The notes beneath the pieces were generated by a model that did not search any database, was not told the origin of the DNA, and was given only the letters and a program-made list of their open reading frames with translations. A DNA stretch of 27,545 bases. It comes from a virus. Positions 22,530 to 27,545 of the stretch are shown here, one piece after another. The number at the start of each line of letters is the position of its first letter. The first letter of the stretch is position 1. Made by a program: the position numbers and the translations under genes. The stretch covers positions 1-27,545 of the IMG/VR virus record IMGVR_UViG_3300030389_002268; one strand, given 5' to 3'.

Positions 22530-22841
22530 TTAAAATGGTATATCATCATGTTTATCTGCAACGGGTTGTGGAGCAGGTTGTGCAGCACCTTGTGCTGGTA
22601 CCGGCTCAGGAAAAGCACCGTTAGTCCAAACTACCTTGCAATTACCTAAGTAAGTCTTAGCAGCTTTGGCTTCTCTCTCTTCCTTAGTCTGGTCAACGAT
22701 CACAGGACCGTTGTTACCAAACTGATCAGGCTCATCATTAATACTGATAGAGATAGGTAAATACTTACCTTTCTTACCTGTAATAATTTTGTCCTTAGGA
22801 ATAGCAGTTAAGTTAATGCTTGTTTTAATTATTCCAGCCAT
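22530..22841 (-). CDS. Phage single-stranded DNA-binding protein
   Basis: 103 aa. The first 80 residues are consistent with a small OB fold (KTSINLTAIP, KYLPISISIND). A Pro/Ala/Gln-rich linker follows, ending in the acidic DDIPF tail typical of SSBs, which recruits replication partners. It sits next to the primase-helicase, exonuclease and ERF genes. Overall sequence similarity to cellular SSB is low, so the call rests on tail, size and context. Confidence 0.75.
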   Translation of the reverse strand: MAGIIKTSINLTAIPKDKIITGKKGKYLPISISINDEPDQFGNNGPVIVDQTKEEREAKAAKTYLGNCKVVWTNGAFPEPVPAQGAAQPAPQPVADKHDDIPF

Positions 22842-22842
22842 A

Positions 22843-23010
22843 TTAGTATGTAGCTATTTGGTTAAACATCCTAGACATTTGGCTCTTTGTAGCGCCAGTT
22901 AGTCTTCTTAAATTATCCACGGCTTTCACGTGGCTTTGGTTTGTGTAAAAATTATTTACGCTTGTTCTCATGCCTGTTACATCGCATGTTCTAGTTTTTG
23001 TTCTAGCCAT
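22843..23010 (-). CDS. 55-aa basic protein of unknown function
   Basis: A short frame fits exactly between the exonuclease and SSB genes and has an ATG with an A/T-rich leader (TTTAATATT). The protein begins MARTKTRTCDVTGMRTSVNN, has one Cys, and is basic and helical in its second half (VKAVDNLRRLTG...SQMSRMFNQI). It may be a small DNA-binding accessory of recombination. Not recognised. Confidence 0.6.
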   Translation of the reverse strand: MARTKTRTCDVTGMRTSVNNFYTNQSHVKAVDNLRRLTGATKSQMSRMFNQIATY

Positions 23011-23019
23011 AATATTAAA

Positions 23020-23760
23020 TTAAAGTGTTTTGGTTATAAAATATTGCTTAGGATCAAAGTCCTGAGTCTTAAAAAATAAGTCATAAATTCCACTAGCCTT
23101 CTCTACCTTCAAATCCCCACGCTGTAAGAATTCATCTGAACAGTCAAATATTCCTATTTGATGCGTGTTCTTATCGATTACTATGAACATAAAGTCATAT
23201 CCAAATAGCTTTTGATATATGTACGCTTGTGAATCGTAATTATAACGATATGCACTAGACGTAAATTTATTTATATCAGCTGTTGTTTTTAAATCAACTA
23301 TAATCTTTTCATCATGATTAACAATATCAGCCTTGCCCTTCCATTTATTGCCGTACAATTCGACAATACCTGGTTCTTCATACTTCACGTTATTGCTACC
23401 ATCTGAACCTAGTATTAAGTTTTTACATACTTCATTGTCCATGATCTTTGCAGTCATAGCTTCGATCATATCAACTTCTTTTTCTAGTAGGCATAGCTCG
23501 CCACCTGACATCTCTTTATATACTTTAGTGTTACGAGTCGTAGACTTTATAACCTTAAAGCTTTTTAATTTGTCAGGTTCAAGTATTGCAGTATGAAAAT
23601 ACTTACCTACTAAAAAAGCAGAAGTTTCAGTACTTGGTTGTCCAAGTGCTAGCGGATTGTTAAACAACGTGCTGATGTCACTATTACTTAGGAACTTCTT
23701 TCCATAATCTCCATAGTAAAGCTCGTCATTACGAAGCTTTTCAATCGCCTGTTTATTCAT
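23020..23760 (-). CDS. PD-(D/E)XK exonuclease (RecE/YqaJ/Cas4-like)
   Basis: 246 aa. It probably resects double-stranded DNA ends for annealing by the adjacent ERF protein. Core residues are H56 in GKYFHTAIL, D145 in KGKADIV, D156 and K158 in IIVDLKTT, and Q178-x3-Y182 in YDSQAYIY, the RecB/lambda-exo-like set. The N-terminal LSNSDISTLFNNP element is typical of RecE-like phage exonucleases. The neighbouring ERF gene ends 1 nt upstream, forming a two-component recombination pair. Confidence 0.88.
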   Translation of the reverse strand: MNKQAIEKLRNDELYYGDYGKKFLSNSDISTLFNNPLALGQPSTETSAFLVGKYFHTAILEPDKLKSFKVIKSTTRNTKVYKEMSGGELCLLEKEVDMIEAMTAKIMDNEVCKNLILGSDGSNNVKYEEPGIVELYGNKWKGKADIVNHDEKIIVDLKTTADINKFTSSAYRYNYDSQAYIYQKLFGYDFMFIVIDKNTHQIGIFDCSDEFLQRGDLKVEKASGIYDLFFKTQDFDPKQYFITKTL

Positions 23761-23761
23761 C

Positions 23762-24298
23762 TTAAATAGATTTAAGTTGTGACTCTACATCACTTGACAT
23801 AGAGTACTTCTTCTTAATTGCGTCAACTTTCCCGCCTGCCTTAACATAGTCAACAGCTTTATTAAACGAGTCTGTTCCAGCTTTTAAGAAAGCTTTATCA
23901 GATGTTTTACCGTGACTGTTAGTTGCATCACTATCCTGTGTATCATCAATTAAGAATAAATTACCAAGCGCGTACTTTTTACCATACGAGCTTGCACTAC
24001 CAAATTGCTGCGGCACTTGCATACCCTTTTGAGCAAGGTCTACACCAACAACCGCGGCAGCACTTATTGAATCAGTACCGTCAGTAATTGTGGCAGTGGT
24101 TTTTATTATAGGACCAAACTCGCCTACAACAAAATCTTCGTTAACTATAACAGATACATTATGCTTAGTTAAATGAGGTTTTATAGCTTCAAGTATATCT
24201 TCAGCTGATCTGAAATAATACTTACCAAAGCTATTGAACCTTGTTTTTTTAGCTTTAAACTGTACCTGTATGTCTTTTAGTTTTTGGTTTAAATTCAT
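23762..24298 (-). CDS. ERF-family single-strand annealing protein
   Basis: 178 aa. It likely anneals complementary DNA strands during phage recombination. The ERF signature appears as the N-terminal FGKYYFRSAEDILEAIKPHL and the central QFGSASSYGKKYALGNLFLI followed by DDTQDSDA. The C-terminal part is a charged linker and short helix. Its start overlaps the sigma-factor stop by 4 nt and it is followed by the exonuclease gene after 1 nt. Confidence 0.9.
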   Translation of the reverse strand: MNLNQKLKDIQVQFKAKKTRFNSFGKYYFRSAEDILEAIKPHLTKHNVSVIVNEDFVVGEFGPIIKTTATITDGTDSISAAAVVGVDLAQKGMQVPQQFGSASSYGKKYALGNLFLIDDTQDSDATNSHGKTSDKAFLKAGTDSFNKAVDYVKAGGKVDAIKKKYSMSSDVESQLKSI

Positions 24299-25056
24299 GG
24301 TATATAATCTAAAATTTCTGAGTGTTTAACACTCTGTTTTAATCTTTCAACAGCTTGTTTTTTAAGCTGCGAAACTCTTACATAAGCACTCTGGCCTTTA
24401 ATCTGTAGTGTCTGTGCTATTTCTTTAGCACTATGTTTTGGACAGTCTAAGCCATAGCTTAATCGCAGTACTTCGTACTCTTTTCTATTTAAATATCTTT
24501 GCAATAAAGACTTTAAATAGATATTAAACATTTCCTCATTATATTCAGGTTGTTTATCTGGTATATCAAAGACCTGGTTATTATTCTCAGATATCTCTTC
24601 AATACTTAAAAACAATGAGTCAAAGAATTTACTTACAGCATTTCGGTCAGCAGTTTGATTCCTCATCTCTGCGAGCTTATGCTCAGGTATACGTAAACCA
24701 CCTTTATTTATATCAATCGAACGTCTTATGTTACCTTTGATACGTTTAGATAAAAATGATTTCAATGTATTATTCTTATCCTTTGATTCATCTAGTTTTT
24801 CATGTACTATTTTATCAACAGCGTTTATTAAACCTATATTACCAAACTGTATCAGATCTAATATATCTAGTACGCCTGACGCTGGTTGCGCTGTTGAAAA
24901 CTTTTTAGCTATATTTTCTACTAACGGTAGAAATTTTATAATCAGTTGATCACGAGACATGCTCTTATAATCTTCTGATTCATACAAGTCTTTTGTTAAG
25001 ACGTTTGCTATATCAGTTTTATACCTGACATAGTTCTCAACGTTATACTTTCTCAT
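24295..25056 (-). CDS. Phage sigma-70-family RNA polymerase sigma factor
   Basis: 253 aa. Region 2 is visible around residues 35-115 (FLPLVENIAKKFS, LDLIQFGNIGLINAVDKI, SFLSKRIKGNIRRSI), and an R3-like LRIPEHK follows. Region 4 is at about 188-245 (LNRKEYEVLRLSYGL, SAKEIAQTLQI, VRVSQLKKQAVERL), a helix-turn-helix for the -35 element. There is a charged spacer between the two. It probably directs host polymerase to phage promoters, most likely those of the late arm. No phage RNA polymerase is present in the window. The ATG overlaps the HTH gene by 14 nt. Confidence 0.92.
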   Translation of the reverse strand: MRKYNVENYVRYKTDIANVLTKDLYESEDYKSMSRDQLIIKFLPLVENIAKKFSTAQPASGVLDILDLIQFGNIGLINAVDKIVHEKLDESKDKNNTLKSFLSKRIKGNIRRSIDINKGGLRIPEHKLAEMRNQTADRNAVSKFFDSLFLSIEEISENNNQVFDIPDKQPEYNEEMFNIYLKSLLQRYLNRKEYEVLRLSYGLDCPKHSAKEIAQTLQIKGQSAYVRVSQLKKQAVERLKQSVKHSEILDYIP

Positions 25057-25702
25057 CTAACATATTGTTTAATTGTTCTTTCTCATTTTTTAATTCATCA
25101 CTCATATGTCTATGAATAGTTCTTGAAGAACATTTCAAACAATTAGCTAGTTTAGCTATAGTTATCTTTTGTCCCAAGCTGTTAATATTCAACATCCACT
25201 CATAAATATCAGTTCTTGATATTCTTCCCCTGCCAATTAACGACCCAACTATTTTTAGTTTTTCAGATACATCTATTAATAAGTTTGGCTTAAATATAAT
25301 CTTCCTCAATTTATTTTTAGGAGGCTTCTTAGTTTTAGCAAAACTATCAATTAAGTGATCAAGGGTTTTACTTGGTATTGTAAAGGTAATAAATCCATTT
25401 GACTTATCACAAATAAATTGTGACAAATTTTTAAACTTTTTTCTATCAATATTAGGATTTAACCACCATAACACGGACAAATGCCACTTTAAAGATCTAA
25501 ACGTAGTAATCTTAGCTGTACTTCTAAACAGCTCATAACATTCATAAGTACCATCCTCATAATAACTACCCCACCAATATATATCGGTAGGCTCGTCATT
25601 TTCAGGATAACCTCTGTATATTATTCTATTACGATGTAGATACTCTAAATTTCTGTGTGACATTAGCCTGTTATTATTAGTATTATATAGGGCTTTTGTC
25701 AC
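25043..25702 (-). CDS. HTH protein, possible replication or transcription regulator
   Basis: 219 aa if the GTG at 25702 is the start; a later ATG (residue 14) is an alternative, and a stop lies just upstream of the GTG. The N-terminal half is aromatic (DIYWWGSYYEDGTYECYEL) and not recognised. The C-terminus has a helix-turn-helix, KITIAKLANCLKCSSRTIHR, followed by a charged tail. The layout, with a wing-like N-terminus and HTH at the end, resembles plasmid or phage initiators and regulators. Placed right before the sigma gene, it may regulate early genes. Confidence 0.7.
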   Translation of the reverse strand: MTKALYNTNNNRLMSHRNLEYLHRNRIIYRGYPENDEPTDIYWWGSYYEDGTYECYELFRSTAKITTFRSLKWHLSVLWWLNPNIDRKKFKNLSQFICDKSNGFITFTIPSKTLDHLIDSFAKTKKPPKNKLRKIIFKPNLLIDVSEKLKIVGSLIGRGRISRTDIYEWMLNINSLGQKITIAKLANCLKCSSRTIHRHMSDELKNEKEQLNNMLDEKV

Positions 25703-25713
25703 CCTATATTAAA

Positions 25714-26121
25714 TCATTTGTAAAATGATTTTTTGTGAGTAAGTATTACGTTTTCCCATTTACCACCTTCAATTGATTGAGGTACAAGAAAATCTATACG
25801 TTTACTCCAACGTTTATTCATGCGGTCTCTAACAAACCATATACCATCTAAGTAATCAGTACCTTGTACGTGTACCATGGTACCCATCTTAAATCCGTAT
25901 TGCCACTCAAGATCCCAACTTACGGCTATTATCCTATCGGATAATGGATCTTTCATATTGATCTCATAGCCTGAAGCTGTGATATGTGGTGTACTGTCGG
26001 TTTGTCCTTCAACAGCGTGATAAATTGTAGCTGTGACGAAAACTCTTTGGCTTTCGTCTTCGCTTAACTTGCTACTGTCATATGACAATAGGCTTGTAAA
26101 TATAAATAATAACTTCAACAT
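25714..26121 (-). CDS. Exported 3D-domain (double-psi beta-barrel) protein
   Basis: 135 aa. The N-terminus MLKLLFIFTSLLS is a short signal peptide. The remainder fits a 3D domain as in MltA C-termini: FVTATIYHAVEG, TDSTPHITASG, MGTMVHVQG and WFVRDRMNKRWSKRIDFLV, with conserved Asp residues at about 42, 99 and 110. Some of these proteins cut peptidoglycan; others only bind it. It is oddly placed between replication genes and far from the lysis cassette, so it may act earlier, for example on the envelope during infection. Substrate unknown. Confidence 0.75.
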   Translation of the reverse strand: MLKLLFIFTSLLSYDSSKLSEDESQRVFVTATIYHAVEGQTDSTPHITASGYEINMKDPLSDRIIAVSWDLEWQYGFKMGTMVHVQGTDYLDGIWFVRDRMNKRWSKRIDFLVPQSIEGGKWENVILTHKKSFYK

Positions 26122-26143
26122 ATAATAGTTATTTAGTTAAAAA

Positions 26144-27010
26144 TTACTCGTAATTACGCAAAGCTTTAAATAAAGGATGCCTGTAACTACCAGCTTTTGT
26201 TCTTTCAAAGTATGTAAAGGTAGCAATTTTACCTACATAACTTTGCATTTTCTTAAAATTCTTTTGTAAGTATTCGAATTTGTCCATAACTGGCATACCG
26301 AACCTGATACCATCGCTGTCAACAGCAATGAACTTACCGATTGTGCCACGTCTTTTGCCTTTGCCTTCGACCCAGCTTACAATTGTAGCTTCGGTATCGC
26401 TGAAGTCTTTGAACTTCATAAGATCATATGATCTACCGCATTTGTATGGGCCATCTAGCCTTAGTATTGAGCCTTCGTAGCCTTTTTCTAAGAAGTCGTT
26501 ATGTATTTCTTTGGCTTTATCAAGGCTATGTACACCTCTTGATGGTACATATCTGATGTGTTTGCCATACATATCGCTGCATACTAGTTGATGCATACGC
26601 TTTTCATATCTGTTCATGTCAGACTCTATTAAGTCTAGCTTGCCTTTGTATGCCATAACAAAATCATATACATGATATTGTATGAGCTTACGTGCCTCTT
26701 TCCTGTCCTCTGGCTTTGGTTTTTGTTTTCTGACAAGAGATACTATCTTTTCGAAATTATCTCTTAGATCGTGATTATACAGCTCGCCATCGATTACAAG
26801 CAACGGATTTGCTTTGAATAAATCTTTTATAGCTTTAGTGTATAAGTGTTGTACATTCATGAACTTTTTACCGTTACGAGAGTAACAGCCATCAGCAGTC
26901 ATGATACATCTGATGCCATCTAGTTTAGGTTGTATAAATACTGGCTTGGACCAGTCAACTCGCTTGTTATCGAACTTATGTGCGAGCATAGGTTTAAAGT
27001 GTGTCGTCAT
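26144..27010 (-). CDS. ATP-dependent DNA ligase
   Basis: 288 aa, small and T7-like. It seals nicks during phage DNA replication. Motif I is FIQPKLDGIR with the nucleophile K29. IDGELY is motif III, KGYEGSILR motif IV and LMKFK motif V. The C-terminal OB part includes GTIGKFIAVDSDGIRFGM and the end FERTKAGSYRHPLF. The start overlaps the UVR-like gene by 17 nt. GC content near 26281-26400 is higher (58/120 by count) than in the rest of the gene. Confidence 0.93.
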   Translation of the reverse strand: MTTHFKPMLAHKFDNKRVDWSKPVFIQPKLDGIRCIMTADGCYSRNGKKFMNVQHLYTKAIKDLFKANPLLVIDGELYNHDLRDNFEKIVSLVRKQKPKPEDRKEARKLIQYHVYDFVMAYKGKLDLIESDMNRYEKRMHQLVCSDMYGKHIRYVPSRGVHSLDKAKEIHNDFLEKGYEGSILRLDGPYKCGRSYDLMKFKDFSDTEATIVSWVEGKGKRRGTIGKFIAVDSDGIRFGMPVMDKFEYLQKNFKKMQSYVGKIATFTYFERTKAGSYRHPLFKALRNYE

Positions 27011-27200
27011 ATTGTTTTAGTTTTTTTTCTTTGTTACTAATTAATCGTATTAATCGCTTCTGCCTTTCTAATATTATAGCAGCTTTTTCGTATTCTTCTG
27101 CATCTACGTATGCTTGTTCTATATCTTTTAATCTGTCAACTTCCCACATCATATCAGATATGTCAAGTCTTAAATCAAATTCATCAGTATTATCTTTCAT
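26994..27200 (-). CDS. 68-aa coiled protein with UVR-like motif
   Basis: An acidic N-terminal helix is followed by AYVDAEEYEKAAIILERQKR, which resembles the UVR motif (E-x-Y-E-x-A-A-x-x-x-x-x-I/R-x-x-L) found in UvrB, UvrC and McsA. The end is Lys/Glu-rich. UVR motifs mediate protein contacts, so it may be an adaptor to host repair or proteolysis, or simply a helical hairpin. Transcribed just before the ligase gene. Function unknown. Confidence 0.65.
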   Translation of the reverse strand: MKDNTDEFDLRLDISDMMWEVDRLKDIEQAYVDAEEYEKAAIILERQKRLIRLISNKEKKLKQYDDTL

Positions 27201-27220
27201 ATATCGTATTTACATTGTGT

Positions 27221-27545
27221 CTAATCATAACCTGACGGGTGTAGTAGATCTTTTGCTACATACTGTTTTTCTTGTTGTGATCTAGTTTGTGTAGCCCAGT
27301 CAGTGTAGTCATACTTCTGATTACTATACTTCGCGAGTATTTTGTCAGGTGTAAGTACAAATACATTTGCTGTTCTATATTGATCATAGCAGCTTACCCA
27401 CATATCTTTGTTATTACCTGTCCATATTACGTATGTATAGTTATGATCTATAACTTCTGGGCCTTCATATAAGTAGCAACTGTCATAGTACATATCGTGT
27501 ACAAGTTTAGCTGCAAGCTTAGTGCCATCGTTAATTTTTTGGTTA
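27221..27545 (-). CDS. Hypothetical protein, 5' partial
   Basis: An ATG lies at 27493 but the frame stays open to the right window edge (at least 17 more codons), so the gene may begin outside. The visible protein is rich in Tyr, Asp, Trp and Asn: a central YTYVIWTGNNKDMWVSCYD, then FVLTPDKILAKYSNQ and a C-terminus ending HPSGYD. No domain recognised. Its aromatic, mixed beta-like composition suggests a small globular protein. It lies 20 nt upstream of the UVR-like gene and is probably in the same operon. Confidence 0.65.
   Translation of the reverse strand, partial: NQKINDGTKLAAKLVHDMYYDSCYLYEGPEVIDHNYTYVIWTGNNKDMWVSCYDQYRTANVFVLTPDKILAKYSNQKYDYTDWATQTRSQQEKQYVAKDLLHPSGYD

Noticed and set aside
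22913-22935. Inverted repeat CCACGGCTTTCACGTGG as an operator
   Set aside because: Imperfect, within the 55-aa coding frame, and not repeated elsewhere in the window as far as I can see.

Overview
This window is part of an AT-rich, densely packed tailed-bacteriophage genome. It has two convergent arms. Nearly every gene abuts or overlaps the next, and there is no rRNA, tRNA, insertion sequence or CRISPR array that I can recognise. Phage hallmarks are a T7-type primase-helicase, a T7-endonuclease-I-like resolvase, an ATP-dependent DNA ligase, an SSB with an acidic tail, an ERF annealase paired with a PD-(D/E)XK exonuclease, a phage-type sigma factor, a class I ribonucleotide reductase and a giant virion-like polyprotein. 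Start codons generally lack Shine-Dalgarno sequences and have A/T-rich leaders. Several small proteins, together with the M15 endolysin, look like those of marine Bacteroidota phages. I therefore infer an uncultured marine phage, probably of a flavobacterium-like host; the host is an inference. The terminase, capsid and DNA polymerase are not in the window and presumably lie beyond its edges.

The plus arm (1-10433) is late in type. It holds a 5'-truncated giant protein of more than 2240 residues, with a zincin-like HEVIH motif and an embedded HAD-phosphatase domain. A lysis cassette follows: a membrane/coiled-coil protein, an M15 peptidase endolysin, a 39-aa membrane microprotein starting with TTG, and a lipoprotein. 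Next comes a run of eight tiny, strongly basic proteins, each with exactly two cysteines, interrupted by a soluble PAP2 phosphatase. The arm ends with a 45-aa membrane protein carrying an EF-hand-like loop.

The minus arm (27545 down to 10405) starts with replication and recombination genes: UVR-like protein, ligase, secreted 3D-domain protein, HTH protein, sigma factor, ERF, exonuclease, SSB, primase-helicase. Nucleotide genes follow: a thymidylate-synthase-fold enzyme with the Asp that marks dCMP users, a GIY-YIG-like/MazG fusion, a second MazG-like protein, the endonuclease, NrdB and NrdA. The arm ends in an accessory cassette: a JmjC/cupin oxygenase, a radical SAM-SPASM enzyme, an SDR, a cupin, CMP-KDO synthetase (KdsB), KDO-8-phosphate synthase (KdsA), a GT8-like glycosyltransferase and a GT29 sialyltransferase-like enzyme.

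The most interesting points are: (1) the KdsA-KdsB-GT29 set, which could make CMP-KDO and transfer KDO or a related sugar during infection; (2) the two-cysteine basic microprotein cluster; (3) the probable dCMP-modifying enzyme, hinting at modified cytosines; (4) the GIY-YIG/MazG fusion; (5) foreign-looking codon patches inside nrdA and nrdB.
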